Notes under the pieces: generated by a model
The model's database searches: none
What the model was told of the DNA's origin: nothing
What the model saw: the letters and a program-made list of their open reading frames with translations, nothing else
In this document: positions 1 to 36,400 of the stretch, piece after piece
How positions within the stretch are numbered: position 1 is the stretch's first letter
Layout of the letters: each line of letters begins with the position of its first letter
Made by a program: the position numbers and the translations under genes
DNA from: Micropterix aruncella
Taxonomy: Eukaryota; Arthropoda; Insecta; Lepidoptera; Micropterigidae
Assembly (NCBI GenBank): GCA_944548615.1
Contig: OX155972.1
Location: 6,516,975-6,580,974, forward strand
Reading direction: 5' to 3'
Length of the DNA stretch: 64,000 bases

Positions 1-165
1 GCTAAGATAGTCGAGTGTGGGCTGATTTGTTTTGTTGTAATGCATATTTTTCATTGCACATGATGACGAGGGTCTAAAGATGGAGCTAGGAGATTACCAC
101 TGGACATCCCTGGTGGAAAATAAAACGTCTTTTTTAAAACCTTTTTTTACTTTTAATTTATCCAG

Positions 166-25170
<25,005 letters not shown>

Positions 25171-25228
25171 AAAATAAAAATAAAACATTTTGTTCTAAAA
25201 CTAATCTTATATTTAATTTCATATGATA

Positions 25229-25310
25229 TTAAAAGTGTCCGGCGAGTTTTTTTTATTTAGAAGAGGTCTGTGAGTATCTCCTCGATTTTGTTGCCGATTT
25301 TCCTGTTAAG
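25229..25310 (-). pseudogene. decayed duplicate of CPSF1 last exon
   Basis: The 82 bp align along their whole length with the intact exon at 30334-30414 and the alignment continues into 3' flank and intron. A 1-nt insertion shifts the frame after EEILTDL and gives an immediate stop; the first three codons and several others are changed. The acceptor has become TTTTAG but is still an AG. It lies 58 bp after the MLH3 stop, which is probably the ancestral distance between the two genes. It could still act as an alternative last exon, but I think it is dead. Confidence 0.85.
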
Positions 25311-25499
25311 CTAAAATGATAAAATGTAAAAAAATATGGAATGTTTAGTATGGTCAATCAATGCTTACAATAGGGGGGGGGGAAAGGAGGAATAAATACC
25401 AAAGTCCCAAAACAACATATCACATATTCGAAACAAAATGTATAATTGCAAATGTTTTAACTATAAATATTTAATGTTTCATGGGATCATTGATTATAG

Positions 25500-25860
25500 G
25501 TATATTTATTTATTTATTTATTTTTTAGGAAAACCAACATCTAATTATAATTTAACAAAGGTAGTAAGATAACAGAGAGCCAATTAAAGGTTTTCACGTT
25601 TAAGTAACATTGTAGAAACATATGTGTTCTTTCAATTGAAGCTATCGATTAAAAATGCATCAAAAATTATTCAACAATTAATTCTAAAGAATTCTCTCCC
25701 TAGCTGAGTTAATACTCGTACATAATAGATCAAAGTCAAAGCGTTTAATCAAATCATTGAAATTGTCACTTGTTCGCCACAGAAATGCATACTGCCTAAT
25801 AGTTAGTACCAGCATGAGGAACCTAAAAGTATAACCTATATGGTATAAAATTGCTCAATG
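25500..25860 (-). mobile_element. LINE 3' fragment
   Basis: Matches 48500-49080 closely (AGAGAGCCAATTAAAGGTTT, CAAAAATTATTCAACAATTA) but lacks the MITE found there. On the - strand it would code the C-terminal residues of a LINE RT, here with shifts. Confidence 0.75.
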
Positions 25861-25865
25861 CCATA

Positions 25866-26552
25866 ACTAGAGTTGCCGACTACAACGGGCGAACCCGTCA
25901 CCTCAGGAAGTTTTAACGGTAATTAGATCGTTATGTCTCCCGTGAGCTGAGCCTAGAATACTGGACGAAACCGGCCAACGTCTAGTTACGCCACACGCCC
26001 GTAAGAAGCAAACGCCTTACCGCATGATAACCAGGTTAATCTACCAGCAGGCCGACACTCGCGTCCTTTCTTCCAGTTGCAACCGCATTACTCTGGTCTC
26101 CGACTGGTTACAGATTCGAGTTCGCTTGCGCGGTCCTCTCGCTTTCGAAGCGGTGATCTACCGAATCTATCGCGGACCACGGCATCCTTTGTCCTGCTCT
26201 TCACCCGGTATCGGGTAGCCGATTGGTCGTTTCGAGAGCAGTTGCCGTAAGGTAAACAACTACCCCCGCTCTATAGGAGATATTAATGTTCCCAGACTCC
26301 CCTGGCTGTCGGTCAGAATGCACAATCGATTTGCTGACGCCGCACGGTGCGCAAACCGTCCAGGAGCGCCCGAAGGTTGACTCCTAGAGAAAACTGGCCC
26401 GAAGGCCAAAGTCCTACCCTGGCTTGCACTTCTACGTGGAGGCCGCTGGATGGGTGTTGACCCGTATGTATAACCAACCCTAAACACATGGGTCTTAGTG
26501 GCCAAACTGCAACCGGGCTCATTAGCTCCCCATTGCCATAGTTTGGCACGAG
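25866..26552 (+). repeat. family A repeat, full, with TGCCATA direct repeats
   Basis: Starts ACTAGAGTTGCCGACTAC and ends near CATTAGCTCCCCAT. TGCCATA is immediately outside both ends (about 25859 and 26536). Confidence 0.8.
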
Positions 26553-27388
26553 CTCATATTTATTAATATTTAATAAAAAAACCATCAAACTAAAATACAA
26601 AAAAATATGAAATAAATAGTAAAAATCTCTAACGATAAAAAAAGTTAATTTGACAGGCGAGTTTGCTGATTGCCACATTTTTTTTAAAATTGCGAAACGT
26701 TCTCATTCGTCGCTCTACATCGATTTTTAAGCGATATTTGCTTTTTATTACAGTTACAGCTGAAAATCCGCCTTCGCATAAATAGATCCTTACAGCTTTT
26801 GATCTCAGAGTTGGATATTCATTTTTGATTGATATCCAAAACTCCACTAAATCGGAAGAATTCGTTTTGTTTTCAGGCTGTTAATCGCAAGAGAGTTCTC
26901 TTCCTGCTATTTAAATTTTGGTGGAGCTTGAGCACGAAAAGGATCTTAGATCCACGGAAACTTCTCGATGTGTACCGAATTTCATGTCCAATATATCCAA
27001 TATATATCAATAGAATTTCAAGTCCAATATATCATAGTCATAGTCATAGTCATATTTTATTAATTCCAAAAAGTACATACTGTGGAATACGTCATTTTAC
27101 ATTTTCTAGAAGTTATTACAACTTTATTACGTATACATATACTTTTTATATGTAAAAGCAAGACACCATCGGATCAATTATAAATATTCAATCTTACAGA
27201 CTCAAATAACAAATTAAAAAAAAATGTAAACAACATTTATAAATAATCAATAAGTCAATAAGTTTTAAAAATAGTCAATCAAGAAATTTTAAAATAATCA
27301 GTTAATAAACAACAAGTTTTACAATAAAATCAAAACTACGGTGACAAAATACAGAACAAATTTGATAAAAGCTAATTATTTTTTAAAA

Positions 27389-27965
27389 CTAAGACGGCCT
27401 TGTCAAATTCATCAAAATTATAGAGAGCATGCATGGCCAAGTTTCTTTTATGCATTTCTTAAATGCAACCTCTTGAAGTATTTTAATTTCTGTTGGCAAT
27501 GTGTTGAAAAATTTAAACCCCAAATATAAATATGATCTCTGGTATAAAGAAAGCCGCCGCACTTTGGGGATTACTAGATTATTTTTATTGCGAGTGTTAT
27601 GTTCATGCAGACTCGAATGCTTTTCCTCGTTTTTCAAATTTGCTTTCGCATAAATTATGCACTGATATATAAATTCAGATTGAAATGTTAATATTTTTTT
27701 ATTTTTAAAGATCGGAGCACAGTGGTCGTCTCTTTTTAACCCAAATATCGTCCTGAGAGCTTGCTTTTGCAGTATAAAAATACGATGGCTATCTGGTGCA
27801 TTACCCCATGTTAGGATACCATAAGCCATCTTCGAATGAAAGCACGCATAGTTGTTCACCGGCTAGAAACTTGATTTTTCGTATGGCATAAATAGCAGAA
27901 CACAGTTCCTTCGATAGCCTCTCGATATGTGGACTCCAGTCGAGATTCCTATCGAGATTGAAGTA
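27389..27965 (-). pseudogene. jockey-like LINE RT C-terminus
   Basis: DWSPHIERLSKELCSAIYAI, then after a shift MAYGILTWGNAPDSHRIFIL and QKQALRTIFGLKRDDHCAPI, LTFQSEFIYQCIIYAKANLK and FNTLPTEIKILQEVAFKKCI. The W-G-x-A...I-x-x-L-Q-K-x-A-x-R pattern is typical for the post-palm region of jockey/CR1 RTs. Confidence 0.85.
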
Positions 27966-28130
27966 AGACTAGCGCTCCTCCTGGTGGACTGATTTAAACC
28001 ACAATCTTTTCAACTCATGCCATGACCAAATCATAACTGCATGCCAAACTTCAGCACAATGGGATGGAGCGTTTGGACGCTATCGAGGAGGAATATACAC
28101 AGCCAGACTTCACTTTGGAAATGATCTTAA

Positions 28131-28338
28131 CCACTAGAGCCCCAATTGGCCGATATCGGCCACAACACGATTCAGCGTGACGGCCCCGTTTTAATTTAAT
28201 TTTATTGTTTTACTTTAATTATGGGTACAGTGGTTAGGCAGTAATTAATGTTATGGTGAGACAGTTTTATAATTCAATTTTTTTTACTAATTTTCACAAA
28301 AATTTTGTCAATTGGCTGAGGGGCCGAGGCCTGAAGGT
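28131..28338. mobile_element. TTAA MITE (piggyBac-type), copy C1
   Basis: TTAA at both ends. Left end CCACTAGAGCCCCAATTGGC, right end complement CCTTCAGGCCTCGGCCCCTC. Also at 48591-48853 (inverted) and 52363-55730 (interrupted). This copy shows the uninterrupted GGGTACAGTGG text. Confidence 0.85.
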
Positions 28339-28350
28339 TTAATCGTCTTG

Positions 28351-28370
28351 AGGGGGGGGGGGGGGGGGGT
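28351..28370. repeat. poly-G tract
   Basis: About 19 G in a row, a G-quadruplex-prone spot. Similar runs at 25374 and 40361. Confidence 0.9.
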
Positions 28371-28810
28371 CAAAATGTCCGTCTTTACGTCATATTTTTT
28401 TTTTGCATGTTCACGATACTTTACCTCCTCGTCGGTTGGTAGGTCAGTAAACTAAAAACAAGAATGCCCTTATAAAAAGTCAAGTTTTTTGTTGTGCTGT
28501 GTAAATATTAGAAAAGTACATTCTTAGAGAATAAAGCCACGATTATATAAGGCCCACGCCGCATGTCGCAACGCTGTTTTACGCAACGGGCAGGTGATTA
28601 TTTGAGTACTACGGTGTCGTGTCGCCGCGCTTGCTGACGAATTTTCGTGTCAGTTCGGTGGTGGCCGTGAACGTCCGCACTTGTCTACAATGTTTTCGTC
28701 CGCCTCAGATACGGATGTTGAAGAAAGTATTGTCTACCTACTTATGTTAAGCCTACTCAAGAAGAAAATAAAGAAGGGGATATATTGAATGCATCCAATA
28801 AATGCATTAA

Positions 28811-29036
28811 CCTTTCGGAAGCCAGTCATCCCACGCAAAATATTCGAAAGCCCTTAAAAATTTGTTTGTAGGTGTGTGCAAGCATACTACTATATAATGG
28901 TGGTTTATTCAATGGCAAGCTTCAATGACAGGCTTTTACCGGAGTGGAGAGAGAAATAGAGCCAATAATTGAATAAATATGGATATAGTACGGATAATAC
29001 GAAAAACGCCGATTGGCGGTTGTGGCCACCCAGGGG
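28811..29036. mobile_element. TTAA MITE, family D
   Basis: TTAA|CCTTTCGGAAGCCAG at the left and GTGGCCACCCAGGGG|TTAA at the right. Relatives: 49576-49794, 51128-51265 (truncated), 16834-16964. Confidence 0.82.
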
Positions 29037-29039
29037 TTA

Positions 29040-29160
29040 AGAGGAACTACAATGAATTGTTAGGTAAATGAACTAGAAAGCGACGAAACTAAATTTCATC
29101 AATATTTCAGATTGACAAAAACACAATTCGACTACGTACATCCTGTGATTGAAAATTAGA
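29040..29160 (+). pseudogene. PIF/Harbinger transposase N-terminal shred
   Basis: Reads ELESDETKFHQYFRLTKTQF then DYVHPVIEN and stop, preceded in another frame by RNYNELLG. This matches the start of HARBI1-like transposases (D-x-x-x-F-x-x-Y-F-R-M/L-x-x-x-x-F-x-x-L). The adjacent TTAA MITE cuts it on the left. Confidence 0.6.
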
Positions 29161-29389
29161 TTTAAAAAATACGTAGGTATGCGCTCTGAAATACGTATTA
29201 CGTAAGTATGCATCTGCTCACTTGCTAGGCCACGCTACGGCCACGTGCAAATGCGAGTGCCCATGGGTGATTATACTAGCGGGGAGCGAGCCAAAGCGTC
29301 GCTTCCCCCCACCACCGATCGAAATCGAATGGTCTGCGTGGCGTCAGCTCACGCGAGACATGTCTAATATAATCATAAAAATAAAATAC

Positions 29390-29930
29390 AAACGGAGCTG
29401 CCATGGAATTCACCAATCGAAGTCGGGCTCATTATATAGTGTTTACACTGTTTCTGGGGGGCGAGCAGTGGATTCCGGACTAACAACCGGCTGTGGTAGG
29501 TTTAGGACAGCTGTCTTGCCACATGTGAGCGTTCCCTTACCACCCATTCACTCCCCCTTTGAAGCCATAGAATTTGAGATGCGGAAATTGCAGTTTTAGA
29601 TATTTTTTCTAGAAAGGAGTTGATTATTTTCCTTCAGAAACCAAGATCTTTAAAAGGTGAAACAGAGATTTAGCTGGCAGGCCACGAGCGCCAACTTCCA
29701 CCGCGTGAAGGTGAACAGTGAAGCCGTTCCGGGTGACGGCATTTGCGAGGTCATGGTATTTATTCAATTTGTACTCATGGTCTTTTGAGATATTTGATTC
29801 CCATGGAACAGTTAATTCTAAGATAAAGGCCATCTTCCGAGATAGAGGGTAAAGAGTTATATCTGGACGCAGGGCTGTGCATCCAAGACTTTCAGGGAAT
29901 TTATACTGCTTAGACCGAATCGACCTCCAG
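29390..29930 (-). pseudogene. LINE 3' end with restriction-like endonuclease remnant
   Basis: On the - strand: [57 protein letters not shown]-x-T-V-P-W-E ... K-x-x-K-Y ... E-V-G-x-R-G fits the PD-(D/E)XK-like domain at the C-terminus of R2/NeSL-type LINEs. A long 3' UTR follows (to 29390). Copies at 44255-44640 and 57275-57770. Confidence 0.65.
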
Positions 29931-30207
29931 AATCCAATCTGAAGCTTTCTCGATTATTAAGAAAGGTTTTGTAGTGAAATGGTTTTAGCCTTTAGAGCCA
30001 TCCCGCACAAACTTTATTGGGGGTTTGAAGGGTACTGTCAAACCCTTGTTAGCACGAGCCTAAATATATAAAATGTATAAAACCGAATCCAATCCCAAGC
30101 GTCGCGACATGCCGGCGCGGGCCTAATATAATTGTAACTTTAAGTTCTTCTTTGAAACAAACTACAATTTGTGGAAGCTACGTTATTGACCGTTGACCCC
30201 TTGTTGA

Positions 30208-30288
30208 CCCAACATCGCAGTCTTGCACAAGCTGTCGGACCTAAAACTGCACGAGACAGGCATCCTAACATTTAAAATAAAAAAATAA
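30208..30288 (+). pseudogene. truncated duplicate of MLH3 last exon 3' end
   Basis: PN-I-AVLHKLSDL is followed by diverged residues and a TAA, matching the last 33 codons of MLH3 at 25068-25170. Sequence identity starts abruptly at about 30208, cutting through the exon. It has no acceptor and no upstream coding sequence. It is the reciprocal leftover of the duplication that gave CPSF1 its present last exon. Confidence 0.85.
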
Positions 30289-30333
30289 AAAAAACTAGTC
30301 TAAAAGTAATCGTTTATTCAATTTCTTATGATA

Positions 30334-30414
30334 TTAAAAGTGTCCGGCGAGTTTTTCTATTTCGGAAAGATCCGTGAGTATCTCCTCGACTTTGGTGCCG
30401 ATTTTTTTGGCGAC
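30334..30414 (-). CDS. CPSF1: CPSF1 last exon
   Basis: Acceptor CATTTCAG|GTCGCC, 26 codons and [23 protein letters not shown] then KLAGHF closes the protein as in other CPSF160s (which end in a similar ...HF). It is 10.7 kb from the previous exon because a 6.2 kb transposon and a 2.35 kb hAT-type element lie in the intron. A decayed second copy is at 25.2 kb. Confidence 0.93.
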   Translation of the reverse strand, partial: VAKKIGTKVEEILTDLSEIEKLAGHF

Positions 30415-33400
30415 CTGAAATGAGAAAATGAAAGGTATGAAATTTTCAGTACAGTCAATAAATAAACTCACGATGGCGGAGGGGAGGTGATAAATGGGTA
30501 TGGCCGCGTAAAATTGTACATTTAATTTTTTTTTTTGTCCGAGCAAAATGATTATTAATAACTTAATAATACTAAACTCAAATAGGTCAAAGTATGAACT
30601 ATTTAAAAGAAACTCCATTTAATAGACATAATACTTAGTTCAAATCTACCAGGCTTTCAAATTTACATTTTTTATGATATTTTAACAAAATCACATTTTT
30701 CCGTCTCATACAAAAAAAGCGCGTCCGAAATCTACCTTATGACTATTCAAGGCAAAATATATTTATAAAAACGTTCTTCAGCTGTACGGAGTAGCTTTTA
30801 ATAGCTTCATTATAACTTTTACTTCGTAAATATATTGTATTTCAACATTTAATTACGATTTTGAAGTTTTTTTTTAACATTCAAACTGTGTCCAAAAATT
30901 CCTTGTCTCGAGAGTTACCTTACAAACGTTACCAAATAATCGCTTAATATTTTGTGTATCCACATCCCTAAACTTGATTTAAGCATGGCAACACTGATAC
31001 TTATCCGTCATAAAAAAAAGAAGAAGAAAGTCGCACAGTCACGCTCGTGAAACCGAAAGTTTTGTGCGCCGATCGAGTTGTCCCCTTTATTTCCTGAAAT
31101 TTAATACGACTGTCAAGGTCTGTATCTAATTATATTTTGGTTTTTTATCTATTTCGCTCATAGCTCTATTCATACTGTAAAGGAATAAGCTTGGATTGAG
31201 GCTCATTCTGGTTTTATGTCAGAGTTTATAAAATTTTTAGGTTAGATTCGCGTGATTTTTCTTCGCGAGTGTTACTTCGAGAGTTACGAGAGTTACGTAT
31301 CGCTCGGGACATATTTTTAAGCTGAGTTTACACATTACAACGAACGTCACAACCTCGTTATTAACTATCATAATCACAGAGGTGATTCCTTCACACATTT
31401 CAGGGCCGCATCCTAGTTCAGGAGATATTAATATTTTTTGTTTTAATGTATGAAACTGTTTTTTTTTTCATATTCTGTTTTATTTTTAATGAGATTGTAT
31501 CCTAATATGCATTCTAAATACTTTTTATTCTTTTACTTTTTTCTCAGACTACCTACTAATTTAGTAGATATTTAATATTTTTAGTTTTCAATGTAGGTAT
31601 AAAGTTCTATGGGGGGTGGTGATTGGTGAATATGTTGCATAATTATTTTTTCAGATGGCACCGCGACGATGGCACATAGATATCTTGATCCCCTCTAGTA
31701 CCTACACAACCAAAACGTATGTAATAGCCCTTTGTCTGTCTGTTTGTTGTTTGTCAAGTATGAAAATTTGACAGCGTCGGTAGCTTGGTACAGCTCTTCG
31801 GTATTCGATATCGAAGTTAAGCAACCTCGAGCGCGGTCAGTACATGGATGGGTGACCGACTGACCGTTAACGCTGGCCGTGGTTCGGATTCCACGTAAAA
31901 CTGTAGGTCCCTTCCCTATCCTTACCAGGCTGGTGGTAGGGTATATCCCCCCGGGTTGGTACCAACGCACTGAATGAAGGTCAGTCGAAACGACTATGCA
32001 CAAATAGTTCGTGTTTTTCGTCCAGTTCAATGTAGCCGGCCAGATTAGTGGGAAGTACTGACATGGCACCTACCCAATTCATCAAGGTATCCTAGGTTAA
32101 CATCACTACATTAGGGTGATGTAGACATCCATGTCAGTTTCCATAAAAAAAAATAGATGGTGATTGATATTTTTTTTTTCAGATGGCACCGCTTACAGCC
32201 GCCGAAAAACAAAAAAGGTATAGAGAACGCATGCGGCAAACGAATCCTGAAAAGTTTTCCGAAGTTCTAAAATATAATGCAGATAGAAATAAAAAGTATA
32301 GAAAAAAGATAAAGGAAAGCCTTTCTGAAGAGAAGATAATCCAACAAAGACTAAAATGGCGAGAAAAAAAAGGAATGATGAAAAAGAAAACTCTGCTGAA
32401 AAAAATAATAAAGACGCCAACAACACGACCAGGGATCAGCCACAAAAAAATAAACAAGTTCAAAGAAAAAGAATTTACAGAATGTGGATTGCCAAGAAAA
32501 CCCAGTATGAAAAAAGAATAAATTTATTGTATAAAAAAATAGATAAACTTCGACAGCAAAATAAGCGATTGATTAAAAAAACCCTTCAATTAGAAGAACT
32601 TTTACTTAAAGAAAAAAATGTAGAAGATATAACGATAACGTCAAAAACTAATGAAAATGATATGACACCACTGTCTAAAGCTTCTGCGTTTATAGATCAG
32701 AATGTACCTAATGTAACAAACGAAGCAAAAGAAAAAGTCAAAAGGGTCCTTTTGGATCACAATATTCTAACGAATGTAGTACAAGACGCCTACAAAAATA
32801 CAAAAACGAATGAAGAACGTAATATTTTTAAAAGCTTGACGGAAAATGAAATAGTACATAAATATAGAAAGAAACGTCAAATGACATTATTATTGGGATT
32901 AAAAGGGAGAGCGCGGCGTCTTAAACAATGCGCAGAAAAAAGAAACAAAAAGATTTCGGCAGAAATAAAGAACTTCTATGTAAGAGATGATGTAAGCCGA
33001 GCTACAGCAGGGAAAAAAGAAGTAAAGACCTCAAATAAGGACAAACAACAGAGACGATATTTACTCAAATCACTAAAAGATCTGTTCAAAAAATACAAAG
33101 ACGAAGGAGGTACGGCAAAGTACTCATCGTTCAAAAAATATAGGCCATTTTATGTGCTGCATCCAAAACTCAGTAATAGGAATACGTGCGGATGTATAAA
33201 ACATGAAAACATCAAATTCAAAACTGAAAAGTTATACACTGTAGGAATGATTGATACAAAAAAATTGGACGAAATCCTTACAAGAGTAGTATGCGATCCT
33301 AATTCGAAGGAATGTGCCTATAGACAATGTCTCAATTGCCGCGATAAAGTTATTACTTTTGATTGGGCTGCTCACAATAATGATGATATGGTTACTTGGG

Positions 33401-36400
33401 AAGAATTTGCACGCGAGAAACATGAATATGTTGATAAAAATGATGGAAACAAGAAAACTACCGAAAAAATAGTTAAAAAAGAGAACCGTGACACATTAAT
33501 TTCATTAACCAATTCATACAATAATGACCTAAACACATTCCGTAAACACATATACAACATAAAGCACCAGTATTCTCAGTATTTATCATGCATAAATAAT
33601 TTAGAAACAAACGAAATAGTGATACACATCGACTTCTCCGAGAATTATACATGCAAATTATCAAAGGAAGTACAATCTATGCACTGGGGAGCATCTAAAC
33701 CACAAATCACTATACATACCGGAGTGATGTACGCAAAAGAAAGGCAACCTCAAACATTTGCGTCTATTTCCCCCAATAATGAACATGGACCAGAAGCTAT
33801 ATGGGCACATTTAGAACCGGTCTTAGATTATGTTAAGAAGGAATTTCCGAGTGTCACACAAATTCACTTCTTTTCAGACGGCCCAACCAGCCAATATAAG
33901 CAAAAAAAAAATTTTTATCTCTTCTCTAAGCTCACACAAGAAATGACATTCCCTCGTTCGACTTGGAATTTTAGCGAAGCCTCACATGGAAAAGGAGCGG
34001 CCGATGGTGTCGGCGCCGCAATAAAACGACGCCTTGATAACTGCGTCGCCCAAGGCGTTGATATACCAAATGCCGAAGTGGCCTACGAAGTGCTGCAAAA
34101 TTCTGATTCAACAATATTGACGTTTTACATACCACATGAATCTATTAAAAAATACTCAGTAACGGAAATCCTATTACCCGTACCACAAACGATGACTTTG
34201 CATCAAATTATTAACACGGATGCAATTAACACTATAAGATATAGATGTCTCAGTTGTTTTTGTTGTGACGACGTGAATTCTATCAAAGGTTCCTGCAACT
34301 GCCTTAATGCGAAAATCCATCTGCTTTCTAAGAAACGGCAATCTACGGATTCTAAACGAAAAAGGGACAATAGTTCAAATAAGAAACAAGAAGGCCTTCA
34401 GAAAAAAAGGAAAATTACACAGAAAGACCCACTTGATGATAGCAAAGAAAACAAAGTACAGATTTTGGCCGATGCCCGTTACTTACCTGAAAACCAAGGC
34501 TATATAGACTTAAAACAGTATTATGGATTAAACAGCAAACATATTTCCCCAAATTTCGATTTGTACAGAAATAAATGTTACAACAAAAATGAATATGGTA
34601 ATAACATTGATCCTATTCCGTCAACGTCAAAGGAAGTCAATTTTAAAACATGTAGTTTAAAACGAAAGAGGCCTGTCGATAGTGAAAGTGATACGACAGA
34701 CACTAGTCATGAGACCTTTTCTGTCCACGACTCCTCAGATTATTGTATTGACGATGACGAAGAACTTTTAAAAGAAATAACAACAAACGTCAAATACGAT
34801 CATGATACCGATTCAGAAAAACCGACTACAGAACTAGAAAATATGGGACAAGTGGAAGAAAAAAAGAGACATAACTTAATCGAGACTACGGAAATCGTAA
34901 CTAGAGTACAAATAAGAGAAAAAGAAAACCTTAACATGGAAAACAAAGAACAAGAAAACGAGACTAGAAAAGGCGAAAATAGAGGTCAAATAGGAAAAAC
35001 TATTACAACGGAATCTGAAAATAAAGAAAAAGATAAATATATTACCAGCAAGACTACGGAAAGTGATAACAGAATACAAAGAGGACAAGAAAAAAATAAT
35101 ACTATGACAATTAAAAATATCGTACAAATAGAAGTAGAAAGCAAGACTAATGAAGTACAAATAGGAGCAGAAAAGCACGAGATTGTGAAAACTAAAGACA
35201 AAGTACAAATAGAAGAAGCAAAGAGTGAAGAAGCCCAAAATAGAGTACATATAGAAGAAGAAGAAAATAAACCTAGTCAAACTACTGAAGAAAAAGAGTT
35301 CGAGAGACTTGAAAATAGAGAAGGTGATAGTGTGATTGTTAAATATTACGAGAAAAGGTCTTGGAAGTTCTACGTAGGTTATATTGAAAATGTGCAAGAG
35401 GAAAATAGTGTAACATTTTATACTATAACTTTTTTGAAAACAGTCAAAAACCCTTTACAGTTTGTCAAATCAAAAAAAAACGATCGAGATTTTGTGCCAG
35501 CGACCAATGTTGTTAAGAAAGTTGATTTAGTACTCAGCTCGAAAGAGTACTATTTAAAAAATTCTTGTGATCGGGTTTACTTTACCTAGAAATGTTCGCT
35601 TAAAATTCTGTTCCAGGCTAGGTAGAGCTATCAATTGTTTGCGTAAATTTTTGCATGTAAGTTTATCAGTTTATCCGAAATTTTGTGTTAACAACCAATT
35701 TGGTTATGAAAGTTGATTTAACCCTTCAGGCCTCGCGACTCGCGGTTAACCCTCAGTTTGACTGCGATATCGCAGTCGCGGGGCCTGACGGGTTAATGTT
35801 TAGTTTACTTTAAAAAAAAATGGAAGTTGTAATCGGGCTTACTGGAAACCGAAATTTTGTGTGGTTATGAAAGTTGATTTACAGCCGATATTTCAGTTCA
35901 TATTTATTCTGCTTCACAAGTAAGTGACACTCAATGTGCTACTTATCTCGGAAGAGTCGGATAAGTCCGACTCTTCGGACTTAAGGTCGCACTTAGGTGT
36001 CACTTACTTGTGAAGCAGATTAAGTATGAACTGAAATAGCGGCTGTTAATGTTTAGTTTATTTAAAAGAAATGGAAGTTATAATCGGGCTTACTAGGAAC
36101 CGAATTTTTGTGTTAACAACCAATGTGGTTATGAAAGTTGATTTAATGTTTAGTTTACTTTAAAAAAAATGGAAGTTGTAATCGGGCTTTTTGGTATGCC
36201 TGTTTCGTTTTTTAAGTGACGAATACCAGTTATAATAAATTTATGACTTAACTTTTAATTAGTTTTTTTTTAAAACAACGAGCTCTAAAAGATAAATAGT
36301 GCAACGGATGATTAGATCTCCGAAGGCTAAAGTGGTGTATTTAATTGGACCATCTGAAATACGTACAAATAAATAAATAAATGGATGTACCTACATATAT

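Larger units (their letters stand above)
30208..30495. repeat. segmental duplication, copy 2 left part
   Basis: Second copy of 25068-25490: dead MLH3 end, live CPSF1 last exon, and intron. Homology breaks at the transposon terminus (30496) and resumes right after it at 36743. Confidence 0.85.
35676..36200 (+). repeat. tandem array of ~85-105-bp units, invaded by two MITEs
   Basis: Units contain ATGTTTAGTTTACTTTAAAA, GGAAGTTGTAATCGGGCTTA and TGGTTATGAAAGTTGATTTA. Successive junctions lie at 35720, 35881 and 36144. The first two are interrupted; the third is intact. Confidence 0.88.

Noticed and set aside
29222..29599. 125-codon + strand frame
   Set aside because: Overlaps LINE 3' UTR shared with 44255 and 57275 in the opposite sense.
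31773..31862. Functional 5S rRNA gene
   Set aside because: Only the middle is 5S-like; terminal stems are lost and it sits inside a retroposon-like insert.
34876..35397. 173-codon F/Y/S-rich - strand frame
   Set aside because: Antisense of the charged low-complexity region of the transposase; the composition is a mirror of K/E codons.
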